Numbered from the stretch's first letter, positions 26,123 through 33,618 are shown. The stretch is DNA of 64,000 nt from Algicoccus sp048820935 (GCF_048820935.1 NZ_JBMERD010000005.1:62001-126000); one strand, 5' to 3'. The notes: generated by a model from the sequence alone, not told the origin. Numbers and translations are program-made.

Positions 26123-26899
26123 TTAAATATGTCGGCGTAGAGCTTCAAAAAACAATGTGGACTGTTGTCTTTCACCGTGCATCTGCTGGCTGACCTTGTC
26201 GGCCAGTTCTGGTGCGACGGGTTTTAACGGTAGACCTGTCGAGCGAGCAAGAACCTCTGCCTCACAGGCGCGTTCCAGAAAATATAAATCATCGTACGCG
26301 TAATCAATGCGTTCGGCACAGACGACGACTCCATGATTTCCAAGAAATGCAATATCGGCTTTTTTCAGACTTTGCGCAATACGTGCACCTTCTGAATCAT
26401 CGAGTGCGAGTCCGTCGTAATCATCATCGGCAACTGTTCGATTGTGAAACCGCATGGCGTTTTGTGACAAGGTTGTGTCGAGCATCCGAGCCCCTGTCAG
26501 CGTGAGTGCTGTGGCATAAGGCATGTGCGTGTGTAAAACACAGTTCTTGCCGGCAAGCGTGTGGATTGCGGCATGGATAAACATGGCGGTTGGTTCAATT
26601 TCGTGACGGCCCGCAAGGCGGTTACCTTGTGCATCCACCAATACAATGTCGCGTGCCTGAATTTCTTGCCACATTAAACCTTGAGGATTGAGCAAAAAAC
26701 GACCGCTTTGGTCTTCGAGTGCAATGCTGAAGTGATTACAAACGCCTTCAGAAAAGCCGTGATAGGCCGCTGCTCGTAACGCCAATGCAAGATTCTCACG
26801 TAACGCAAGCACGGGTGCGCTGTGATAATCCTTTTCGTGTTGAACAGCGCTCAGGCTGGTGGTATTCGTTGCATCAAGCTGGGTAGGGGAGGCAGACAT
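26123..26899 (-). CDS. Class II aldolase/adducin family protein
   Basis: 258 residues of the metal-dependent class II aldolase fold (fuculose-phosphate aldolase/adducin head). Visible motifs are YHGFSEGVCNHFSIAL, HTHMPYATALTLTG with zinc His residues, and FLGNHGVVVCAERIDYAY with the third zinc His. The conserved Glu for catalysis in true aldolases is not obvious, so it could be a decarboxylase or aldolase of an unknown substrate. AAGGA precedes the ATG at 26899. It stands alone. Confidence 0.85.
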   Translation of the reverse strand: MSASPTQLDATNTTSLSAVQHEKDYHSAPVLALRENLALALRAAAYHGFSEGVCNHFSIALEDQSGRFLLNPQGLMWQEIQARDIVLVDAQGNRLAGRHEIEPTAMFIHAAIHTLAGKNCVLHTHMPYATALTLTGARMLDTTLSQNAMRFHNRTVADDDYDGLALDDSEGARIAQSLKKADIAFLGNHGVVVCAERIDYAYDDLYFLERACEAEVLARSTGLPLKPVAPELADKVSQQMHGERQQSTLFFEALRRHI

Positions 26900-26976
26900 A
26901 TCGATCCTTTACGAACAAATCATGAATGATCTTGATGATAGCGTGTCGACTCTCTCCTGCCCAGTTTAGAAGCGTT

Positions 26977-27162
26977 CTATTGTGGATTGGCGCAATGGCC
27001 GCCTAGAATGATTTGACCAGATCCCAGTGCAATGGCAGGAGGCTCTTTGCGAAGATCTGGCTTAGGTGAAGCTTGCCAATCCCAGATCAGAAACAGTGCA
27101 AATATGATCCAGAATGACAGGCTTAACAAACGGCGATTGACCGAAGTGTGTTGAATTGGCAT
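26977..27162 (-). CDS. 61-residue single-span membrane peptide, last gene of the rhodanese-YeeE set
   Basis: A small ORF translated MPIQHTSVNRRLLSLS..., with one membrane segment (LLSLSFWIIFALFLIWDW) and a Pro-rich tail ending GGHCANPQ with a single Cys. It starts 11 bp after the YeeE stop and has GAGGAG seven nt before its ATG, so it is very likely translated and co-transcribed. A longer frame reading back into yeeE is only overlap. I recognise no family; the location suggests an accessory to sulfur transport. Confidence 0.65.
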   Translation of the reverse strand: MPIQHTSVNRRLLSLSFWIIFALFLIWDWQASPKPDLRKEPPAIALGSGQIILGGHCANPQ

Positions 27163-27173
27163 GAACTGTCTCC

Positions 27174-28247
27174 TCAGATCCGGTAGTGACGACGAATGCG
27201 TACACCTAGCATCGTGCCAGCAAAAGCCAATGCAATCCAAAGCCAGCCGTGTAGACTGCCGGTCGATACACCACTGAGCATGGCACCGATATTGCAGCCA
27301 AATGCCAGACGTGAGCTGTATCCCATCACAAAGCCCGCAATCAGAACAATGACCCATTGTTGCGTTGTCATCGGTTTGCTAGACGGTTGGGTTTTTGTGC
27401 TCACCCAAAGTGCACCCGCCAGAATACCAATGTTGGTAATGGAAGTGACATCCAAAAACAGGCTTTCAGCCAAACGCTCGCCATGACCTGCCTGACCCCA
27501 GAAAGGGTTGCTAGCAGGATCAAACAGTGAGGTAGCTTGTGCAACTTTAGCGGCCCAGAGTCCAAATCCGTAGACAATTCCCCAGGGCTGTCCGGCAATC
27601 ACCAGATTTAAGGTGGCCAGTGCGGCTAGCAAGACACCACCCCAAATCCATTTGTGATCAAACCAATGACGGTTGGGGCCGACCCATAAACGCACAACCA
27701 CAAGAATGACAGCGAGTCCGGCTAAGGTCAGCAATAATGCTTGGGATGCACCAAATTCTTCAATCAGACCGACGGGTTGCGTTTGACCCAGGGAGAGCCA
27801 GTGGTGCAAATGAACGGAACCTAAAAAACTGCCAATTGCGAATAAGGGCAAGATGGCCATATTCATGGGAATGCCCAAACCCGCTTTGTAGAGCGTGCCT
27901 GAACCACAACCATCGGCAATTTGCATCGTCAGACCAAAGATAAATGCACCCACGATCAAGCTGATGCTTGGGGGACCTAGAGCGGCACTGAGTTCGGTGT
28001 AGGTTGCAATCAATGGGATGGCAATGAGTGCGGCCAGACCCAGTAATAGGACTTGCCCCGCCACGCCACTTGGATCACGTTTTTCAATGAGATTGCGCCA
28101 GCCTGTCGTAAAACCAAAACGGGCTGCAGCGAGGGTGGCGCCCATCCCAAGGCCAACAATAAAGAGAAACGATTGTCGCACCGAGACTTCGAGCAACAGG
28201 AAAATATAAAACACAACAATTAACGCTGTGATCGCATAGCGGTTCAT
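27174..28247 (-). CDS. YeeE/YedE (TsuA-like) sulfur-compound transporter
   Basis: Polytopic membrane protein (357 residues, about 9-10 spans) of the YeeE/YedE family, whose TsuA members import thiosulfate. Two pseudo-symmetric halves each carry the family cysteine: ADGCGSGTLYKAG in the first and LAFGCNIGAMLSGVSTGSLHGW in the second, the residues along the ion path in solved relatives. It lies 15 bp after the periplasmic rhodanese gene and before the 61-residue peptide. A linked sulfane-sulfur delivery and uptake role is inferred. Confidence 0.88.
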   Translation of the reverse strand: MNRYAITALIVVFYIFLLLEVSVRQSFLFIVGLGMGATLAAARFGFTTGWRNLIEKRDPSGVAGQVLLLGLAALIAIPLIATYTELSAALGPPSISLIVGAFIFGLTMQIADGCGSGTLYKAGLGIPMNMAILPLFAIGSFLGSVHLHHWLSLGQTQPVGLIEEFGASQALLLTLAGLAVILVVVRLWVGPNRHWFDHKWIWGGVLLAALATLNLVIAGQPWGIVYGFGLWAAKVAQATSLFDPASNPFWGQAGHGERLAESLFLDVTSITNIGILAGALWVSTKTQPSSKPMTTQQWVIVLIAGFVMGYSSRLAFGCNIGAMLSGVSTGSLHGWLWIALAFAGTMLGVRIRRHYRI

Positions 28248-28262
28248 TCAACTTCCTCGGCG

Positions 28263-29195
28263 TTACAGACTAGAAAACCAATCTTTGGTTTGACGCCATA
28301 GTGTGGTCACTCGGCTCGGCGCGTTTTGAACGGGCAAAGCTTCATCAGCTTGCGTCCAATCCACCATCGAGCCCGCGTAGAGCTTTACATCCGGTTGCTC
28401 GAGAACTTCTGAAAGCACAAACCAGTTGGTGGCGGCCCAGTGTCCTGTGTTGCAGAAAGACACAATTTCTTGATCGGGTTTAAGCAAACCGTGTGATTGG
28501 GCAATGGCTCGGATTTCGTCTTTGGATTGCAGCTCACCACCTGATTTAAACCAGAGTGCATGCGAAAGATTTTCAGCACCTTCCAGTGTGCCAGCGACTT
28601 TGGCGCCAGGATGGCTGGTTTCACCTTCATAAAAGGCGGCAGGACGGGCGTCAATTAAACGAGATGATGTGGCTGTATTGCGACTAGCCAGTGCTTCTCG
28701 TGTCACGTTAACGCTTGCGTTTTCCGTTGGCGTGTAGTCACTCGGTTGTACCGTGACGGGCTGGTTGGATACATCTAACCCCTGTTGTTGCCAAGTTTGC
28801 ATGCCACCGTGAAGAATTGAGAGATCGGACAAGCCAGCCAGACGTAACGTCCAGTAGACGCGGGCTGCGGAACCAAAGTCGGTGTCACTGTTTCCACTGG
28901 AAATGACGACTGCATGTGTTTCAGGTGTGAGACCAAGATTCTGAATGACTTTAGTCAGTTCAGTGAGTGCGGGTGTCTGGCCAGGGTTTTCTGCGGGACC
29001 GCGCCAGACTGCGTAAGGGGCGTTTACGGCGCCCGGAATATGTCCTTCTTGATAAGCCTGTGGATCACGAATATCGATGACGCGGATCTCGGCGTTGCTT
29101 AGGACTTCAGAGAGTTCTGTTGGTGTCAGCAGCGGTTGGGCGGCCACGGTGAATGCGGCGGCACTCAGTGACAAAGCAAAAATGTAGTGTTTCAT
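28263..29195 (-). CDS. Periplasmic tandem-rhodanese sulfurtransferase
   Basis: 310 residues starting MKHYIFALSLSAAAFTVAA, a clear Sec signal peptide cut before QP. Two rhodanese domains follow. The first (about 25-150) has ISSGNSDTDFGSAARVYWTL where the Cys loop should be, so it lacks the catalytic Cys. The second (about 165-285) has IVSFCNTGHWAATNWFVLSE with the active-site Cys. Only the second can carry persulfide, the usual SseA/TST layout. ATG 29195 is used; a TTG 10 codons upstream would spoil the signal peptide. It is the first gene of a three-gene sulfur set. Confidence 0.88.
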   Translation of the reverse strand: MKHYIFALSLSAAAFTVAAQPLLTPTELSEVLSNAEIRVIDIRDPQAYQEGHIPGAVNAPYAVWRGPAENPGQTPALTELTKVIQNLGLTPETHAVVISSGNSDTDFGSAARVYWTLRLAGLSDLSILHGGMQTWQQQGLDVSNQPVTVQPSDYTPTENASVNVTREALASRNTATSSRLIDARPAAFYEGETSHPGAKVAGTLEGAENLSHALWFKSGGELQSKDEIRAIAQSHGLLKPDQEIVSFCNTGHWAATNWFVLSEVLEQPDVKLYAGSMVDWTQADEALPVQNAPSRVTTLWRQTKDWFSSL

Positions 29196-29206
29196 GAGCG
29201 TGTTTT

Positions 29207-29239
29207 CCAGAATAGAACAAGGCAAGGACTCTATTCTGG
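29207..29239. promoter_or_regulatory. Perfect inverted repeat in the rhodanese leader
   Basis: CCAGAATAGA (29207-29216) and TCTATTCTGG (29230-29239) form a perfect 10-bp palindrome with a 13-bp spacer (centre to centre 23 bp, about two helical turns). It ends 12 bp before the rhodanese ATG, fitting an operator for a dimeric repressor or an mRNA hairpin over the ribosome site. No regulator gene is next to it. Confidence 0.5.
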
Positions 29240-29493
29240 ACAGGTGCGTTCAATATTGGAAATAATCATATGTGGTTTGTTTATAGCTTTTGGTTATAAC
29301 GATGATTCGCACTCACCCGCTAAATGCTCAAAACTAGTGAGCCAAGCGACAGGTCATTTCAATGGTTGGTTGGAGTAGTGAAGGCTGATCAGTCTGTACT
29401 AAGAGTTTGATAGATATTTGGCAAAACAATATAATTTTTTACAATTTCAGTTGCATTTTTGTCATGAAAACCAACCTACATACCCATTAGCCT
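29240..29493. other. AT-rich non-coding stretch before the accessory island
   Basis: I see no gene here. The right half is strongly AT-rich (29400-29465). It must contain the promoter for the rhodanese operon (leftward) and perhaps that of the ATPase relic (rightward), but no convincing promoter pair is visible. Confidence 0.4.
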
Positions 29494-29870
29494 ATCTTTC
29501 ATCGTCCAGAGGTAGCGAAAAGATATATTGAATATCTGTTGCATCAAAAAGCAGCCGAATCGGGCACGTTTTTAGCAGCACCACGTAGAACAGGAAAATC
29601 GACTTTTTTGCGTGAAGATTTGAAACCTGCATTTGAAAAGCTTGGCATTGAAGTTATTTACGTCGATCTGTGGGAGGATCTATATGAGTTACCAGAAAAT
29701 GCGTTGATAAAGGCTATTCAGAAAAAATTGAAAGCGAAAAAGGCATTAAGGCTTCATTGCGTGACATGGTTAAATGTCTACGATTGTCTGCTGAATTTGC
29801 GAACGTCAGTCTCGATCTCGAGACCACACACAAGGAGAAAAGTGTGACGGTCGCACAGGTTTTGGGTCAA
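29494..29870 (+). pseudogene. AAA-type ATPase gene relic, frameshifted and interrupted
   Basis: The frame reads FHRPEVAKRYIEYLL, then SGTFLAAPRRTGKSTFLRED (Walker A: APRRTGKST) and EVIYVDLWEDLYELP, the N-terminus of a bacterial AAA ATPase family I know only as 'ATP-binding protein'. The codon where ATG is expected is ATC (29494). Near 29735-29745, in an A-rich run, the frame shifts by one; the other frame carries on with ASLRDMVKCLRLSAEF to VTVAQVLGQ. At 29871 the ORF is cut by the IscB element. It therefore has three lesions and no Walker B part remains. Confidence 0.75.
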
Positions 29871-30139
29871 CTACCCCTCCCTAAAGGAAGGGGCTTGTGA
29901 AAGCAAGCCAGGTTGACCAGGGTCAGCGGTTTCGCACCGCTACGTTTGCAACAGGTCGCTAAGACCCACTCCGAGATGCTTCCTCAGTCCCGGACACTGG
30001 AAGGTTTGGATCATGCTGGCGAAAGGTAAAGCGCCGAAGGTTCTCACTGCAGTACGTTGTACTGGAGCCGGTTACCAACATTCCCGAGGGGAGATAGGGA
30101 GCAAGCCCTGCGTGACTAGACCCGTAAGGGTTTTGTTTT
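29871..30139 (+). ncRNA. Putative omega RNA of the IscB system
   Basis: The non-coding 284 bp between the element's left end and iscB holds consecutive hairpins: the end hairpin; GGCTTG/CAAGCC (29892-29909); a perfect GCGGT-ttcgc-ACCGC (29926-29940); CAGTAC-gtt-GTACTG (30050-30064); and ACCC-gtaa-GGGT followed by a T-rich stretch (30120-30139). A segment CCTCAGTCCCGGACACTGG (from about 29983) resembles the conserved core of known IscB omega RNAs as I recall it. In such systems the guide is the 5' extension, here the ATPase flank ending at 29870. Transcription start and exact ends are not shown by the sequence. Confidence 0.7.
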
Positions 30140-30154
30140 GAAAGGAGTCTCATC

Positions 30155-31513
30155 ATCGCGGTTTATGTATTGGATAAGCGAGGCAAACCATTGATGCCCT
30201 GCACCGAGAAACGGGCCAGGTTGCTACTGGAGCGTGGGCGTGCGCGGGTACACCGAAGGGTTCCTTTTGTGATTCGGATGATTGACCGAACACAAGAGGA
30301 CAGTGTGTTGCAGCCACTACGCTTAAAAATTGACCACGGTAGCAAACGAACCGGCATGGCACTGGTGCAAGATAAAGAAACCATCGATACCGGCACCGGC
30401 GAGATCACCCGTCACGCCAAGGTACTGAACCTGATGGAGCTGCAACACCGGGGCAATCACATCAGCGAGAACCTAGAGCAACGCCGGGCCAAGCGTCGGC
30501 GTCGGCGCACCGCCAATCTGCGGCACAGAGCACCTCGGTTTAATAATCGCACCAAGCCCAAGGGCTGGGTGGCACCGAGCCTGCAGCACCGAGTCGATAC
30601 GACCATGGCCTGGGTCAAGCGCCTTCAGCGCTGGGCACCACTCACGGCTTTGTCGTATGAGCAAGTACGCTTTGACATGCAAAAGCTACAGAATCCCGCA
30701 ATCACAGGGATTGAATACCAACAGGGTACATTGTTCGGATACGAAGTGCGCGAATATCTGTTAGAAAAATGGAAGCGCTCATGCGCCTACTGCAAGGCGG
30801 TCGATGTACCACTGGAAATCGAGCACATCCAGCCCAAATCAAAAGGCGGCAGTGATCGTGTATCCAACCTGACGCTTGCGTGCCGTTGTTGCAATCAGCA
30901 GAAAGGCAACCAACCCATCGAGCAGTTTTTGGCGAATAGGCCGGATGTGCTCGAGCGCATACTGGCTCAAGCCAAGGCACCCCTACGAGATGCAGCCGCT
31001 GTAAATACCACCCGCAATGCACTGGCTGATGTGCTCACACGCACCTGCCTGCCGCTAGAACTGACTACAGGCGGACAAACTAAATTTAACCGCCGCAAGC
31101 TGGGCATCGCCAAAACTCATGCGCTGGATGCGGCTTGTGTCGGTACGGTCTCTGCTGTCACCCATATTCACCGACCAACTCTGCTCATTCAATGCACGGG
31201 CCGAGGCAGCTATCAAACAACTCGATTGACTCGGCACGGCTTTCCTCGTGGCTACCTAATGCGTCAGAAGCAGGTACACGGCTTTCAGACCGGTGATCGA
31301 GTCAGGGCTGTTGTACCTTCGGGCAAAAAAGCCGGAACTCACATTGGCCGTGTTGCTGTCCGGCAAACCGGCAACTTCAATATCCAGACACAGGCCGGTA
31401 TCATTCAAGGCATTAGTCACAAATACTGCCAGTTGCTCCAACGGAGTGATGGTTATGGTTACCATCTGATAGCACAACACAAAACGGAGGAAGCGAGAGA
31501 CAGGGTGGCCTAA
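30155..31513 (+). CDS. iscB: IscB RNA-guided HNH/RuvC endonuclease
   Basis: Full IscB architecture in about 452 residues. Numbered from the TTG at 30170: PLMP domain (PLMPCTEKRARLLLERGRAR, 7-26); RuvC-I LKIDHGSKRTGMAL (D55); Arg-rich bridge helix NLEQRRAKRRRRRTANLRHR (101-120); RuvC-II YEQVRF (E164); HNH domain SCAYC...LEIEHIQPKSKGGSDRVSNL with C205, C208, H219 and N233; RuvC-III AKTHALDAACVG (H317, D320); C-terminal target-recognition part. All catalytic residues are present. The expected N-terminus (M)AVYVLDKRGKPLMP begins at an ATC (30155) seven nt after GGAG; the first usual start codon is TTG 30170. HNH inserted in RuvC makes it IscB, not TnpB. Confidence 0.92.
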   Translation: MAVYVLDKRGKPLMPCTEKRARLLLERGRARVHRRVPFVIRMIDRTQEDSVLQPLRLKIDHGSKRTGMALVQDKETIDTGTGEITRHAKVLNLMELQHRGNHISENLEQRRAKRRRRRTANLRHRAPRFNNRTKPKGWVAPSLQHRVDTTMAWVKRLQRWAPLTALSYEQVRFDMQKLQNPAITGIEYQQGTLFGYEVREYLLEKWKRSCAYCKAVDVPLEIEHIQPKSKGGSDRVSNLTLACRCCNQQKGNQPIEQFLANRPDVLERILAQAKAPLRDAAAVNTTRNALADVLTRTCLPLELTTGGQTKFNRRKLGIAKTHALDAACVGTVSAVTHIHRPTLLIQCTGRGSYQTTRLTRHGFPRGYLMRQKQVHGFQTGDRVRAVVPSGKKAGTHIGRVAVRQTGNFNIQTQAGIIQGISHKYCQLLQRSDGYGYHLIAQHKTEEARDRVA

Positions 31514-31563
31514 CGACCACGCGCTATCCCTCCAGACACTAAAGTACCGGGTTTCTCGCGCAA

Positions 31564-31666
31564 AATTGATGAAGTGGGAAAGCCTGAGATTTTAGCAACT
31601 CTTGAGGATTGGGGATTGCTTGATGCGGACACCGCACGTTTATGCCGTAAGAGCTTGCATACTTAA
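31564..31666 (+). pseudogene. 3' ORF remnant right of the IscB element
   Basis: An open frame reads IDEVGKPEILATLEDWGLLD and goes on ADTARLCRKSLHT to a TAA at 31664-31666. It begins at the element's right end and has no start. I do not recognise the family and it does not match the expected C-terminus of the interrupted ATPase, so the target gene may have lost DNA as well. Confidence 0.4.
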
Positions 31667-31856
31667 GCTTTTATAAACAAAATCTGAATACGCGATACTT
31701 CATGGAAGTTCAGGCCTGTTGCCTAGATCTGGAGATCGCGATCAGATAGATGATGACTCTGAGAGTTGTGTTAATTTCAGATTGGCCATCCATGATTTGC
31801 TGCCACGAGTCAGTAGAAATTATTAAACGAAGTAATCAGAATATTTTAGGTAAAAA
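31667..31856. other. AT-rich gap before the TDT transporter gene
   Basis: No gene is seen. The stretch 31800-31856 is very AT-rich and probably contains the promoter of the transporter gene; a lone AGG lies 8 nt before its ATG. A small inverted repeat GATCGCGATC at 31734-31743 is the only structure noted. Confidence 0.3.
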
Positions 31857-32909
31857 ATGCTTCTGAATAAATTAAAAACACTGGATGCTTCTGCGGTTGC
31901 GCCTGCCAACTTTGGTCTTGTGATGGCCACGGGGATCATATCTATTGCCGCGCATTTTTTAAACGTGCAATGGCTTGCAAGATTTTTATTTGACGTCAAT
32001 ATTGTTTTCTTTGTCGTTCTTTGGGTTTTGACGATAGTCGTCATCATCAATGACTACAAATCATTTGTAGGCCAGCTATCTGACTATCTTGGGGGGCCTG
32101 GTTTTTTTAGTGTTGTTGCAGCCACCAATGTTTTAGGCAGCCAGTTTGTTATTTTGGATGGTGACTATACATTAGCAAGTTATTTATGGATGTTTTCTTG
32201 CATCTTATGGGTGATCCTGACATACGTGTTTTTTACAGCAATCACCATACAGCCGCAAAAACCAACGTTAGAAACGGGGCTTAATGGCAGTTGGCTGTTA
32301 ATTGTTGTGGCAACTCAGTCTGTAACGGTCTTAGGAAGTTTTTTAATACACCAAAACGCTTTATTCAATGCAGCGTTTCTGGAGTTTTTTATTTTAATTA
32401 TGTGGTTTGCTGGCGCGGCGCTTTATTTTTTAATCATGACGATGATTTTTTATCGTTATTTGTTTAGAGATTTTGCGCCAAAAGATCTCTCGCCGTCGTA
32501 TTGGATCAACATGGGAGGCATGGCGATATCCACATTGGCAGGCGCACGGTTAATTGTTATTTCCCCAGAATCTGAGCTGCTTTTAAGCATGCTCCCTTTC
32601 TTGAAGGGGCTGACTTTGTTTTTCTGGTCTGCTGGAACCTGGTGGATTCCATTTTTGATTTTGTTGGAAATCTGGCGACAAATCTATAAGCATTACCCAA
32701 TCAATTACAATCCCATCTATTGGGGACTGATTTTTCCGCTTGGCATGTATGCTGCCAGCACGTATGAAATCATTGAGATTTTTGATCTTGGTTTTATTCG
32801 ATCTGTCCCTCATGTTTTTCTCTACGCAGCAGCGATCTTATGGCTTGCCACTTGCGGCGGACTGATCCATAAGATCTTGAAGTCAATATCGGTTTCTATC
32901 AGAAAATAG
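31857..32909 (+). CDS. TDT-family transporter (TehA/SLAC1-like)
   Basis: A 350-residue integral membrane protein with about 10 segments. The N-terminus APANFGLVMATGIISIAAHF is the TDT (tellurite-resistance/dicarboxylate transporter) signature, and LGSQFVILDG, NMGGMAISTLAGARLIVI and FPLGMYAASTYEI are also in character. Substrates in this family range from malate to sulfite and anions; none can be assigned here. The coding sequence is visibly AT-richer than its neighbours and follows the IscB island, suggesting transfer. It converges on nth with a 13-bp gap. Confidence 0.85.
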   Translation: MLLNKLKTLDASAVAPANFGLVMATGIISIAAHFLNVQWLARFLFDVNIVFFVVLWVLTIVVIINDYKSFVGQLSDYLGGPGFFSVVAATNVLGSQFVILDGDYTLASYLWMFSCILWVILTYVFFTAITIQPQKPTLETGLNGSWLLIVVATQSVTVLGSFLIHQNALFNAAFLEFFILIMWFAGAALYFLIMTMIFYRYLFRDFAPKDLSPSYWINMGGMAISTLAGARLIVISPESELLLSMLPFLKGLTLFFWSAGTWWIPFLILLEIWRQIYKHYPINYNPIYWGLIFPLGMYAASTYEIIEIFDLGFIRSVPHVFLYAAAILWLATCGGLIHKILKSISVSIRK

Positions 32910-32922
32910 AGAAGTAGGGTTT

Positions 32923-33618
32923 TTATAACGGTGGAGTATTTCTTTTCAAATTACGAGGCAGTTTTTTTGCCCGTCGCTCTAAAGCGCGCTGATCTTTTTT
33001 GTATTTGTCACACCACTGCGAGATTTGACAGATTTCACACCGAGGCTTGCGCGCGACACAGACATAGCGTCCATGCAAGATCAGCCAGTGATGGGCGTAA
33101 AGCATAAACTCGGCAGGAATGTGTTTTTCTAATCCCTTTTCGACCGCCAGAACGGTTTTGCCAGGCGCGAGTCCCGTACGGTTTGATACCCGAAAAATGT
33201 GCGTATCCACCGCAATTGTTGGCTCACCAAAAGCGACGTTTAAAACCACATTGGCGGTTTTTCGGCCCACACCCGGTAGGGCTTCCAATGAAGCACGGTC
33301 ACGTGGGACTTCGCCTTGATGTTGATCGATCAGGATCTGACAGGTTTGAATAACGTGTTTTGCTTTTGTGCGATATAAGCCGATGGTACGAATATAGGAT
33401 TCGACGCCTTCAACGCCGAGCGCTAGCATTTTTTCTGGGGTGCCGTGATCACGGAATAAATCTTCTGTCGCCAGATTCACCGAACGATCCGTGGCCTGCG
33501 CGGACAATAAAACTGCAATAAGCAGCTGAAAGCTGTCTGCATAATTCAGCTCTGTTTCTGGATGCGGATTGTTTTCACGAAACAGCTCGAAGATTTTCTG
33601 TCGGTTTTCTCGGTTCAT
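32923..33618 (-). CDS. nth: Endonuclease III
   Basis: DNA glycosylase/AP lyase for oxidised pyrimidines. The helix-hairpin-helix LPGVGRKTANVVLNVAFG holds the catalytic Lys; VDTHIFRVSNRTGLAPGK holds the catalytic Asp. The [4Fe-4S] motif C-x6-C-x2-C-x5-C is exact in CVARKPRCEICQISQWC. From ATG 33618 it is 231 residues, starting MNRENRQKIFELFRENNPHP as in E. coli Nth; a TTG 12 codons upstream is less likely. The C-terminus is a little longer than usual and basic. It follows the RnfB-like gene, a common pairing. Confidence 0.95.
   Translation of the reverse strand: MNRENRQKIFELFRENNPHPETELNYADSFQLLIAVLLSAQATDRSVNLATEDLFRDHGTPEKMLALGVEGVESYIRTIGLYRTKAKHVIQTCQILIDQHQGEVPRDRASLEALPGVGRKTANVVLNVAFGEPTIAVDTHIFRVSNRTGLAPGKTVLAVEKGLEKHIPAEFMLYAHHWLILHGRYVCVARKPRCEICQISQWCDKYKKDQRALERRAKKLPRNLKRNTPPL

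Larger units (their letters stand above)
29871..31562 (+). mobile_element. IS200/IS605-like element carrying omega RNA and iscB, without tnpA
   Basis: The left end starts CTACCCCTCC with an 8-bp imperfect subterminal hairpin (29874-29881 with 29886-29893, loop TAAA). The right end, after the iscB stop, has CGCTATCCCTCC, a decayed hairpin and GGTTTCTCGCGC, matching the style of right ends I know for TnpB/IscB elements. The exact right boundary (31558-31564) is uncertain. No target duplication is expected for this class. There is no Y1 transposase, so mobility would need TnpA in trans. It sits inside a broken ATPase gene. Confidence 0.75.

Noticed and set aside
26977..27357. 126-codon frame reaching back into the YeeE gene
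   Set aside because: Its first 65 codons overlap yeeE in another frame; only the last 61 codons have a ribosome site and protein-like composition.
30170..31513. TnpB or Cas9 as alternative calls for the nuclease
   Set aside because: An HNH domain inserted in RuvC excludes TnpB, and about 450 residues with a PLMP N-terminus is far too short for Cas9; IscB fits.
29500..31700. CRISPR array near the nuclease
   Set aside because: No regularly spaced direct repeats are visible; the hairpin-rich DNA is the putative omega RNA.
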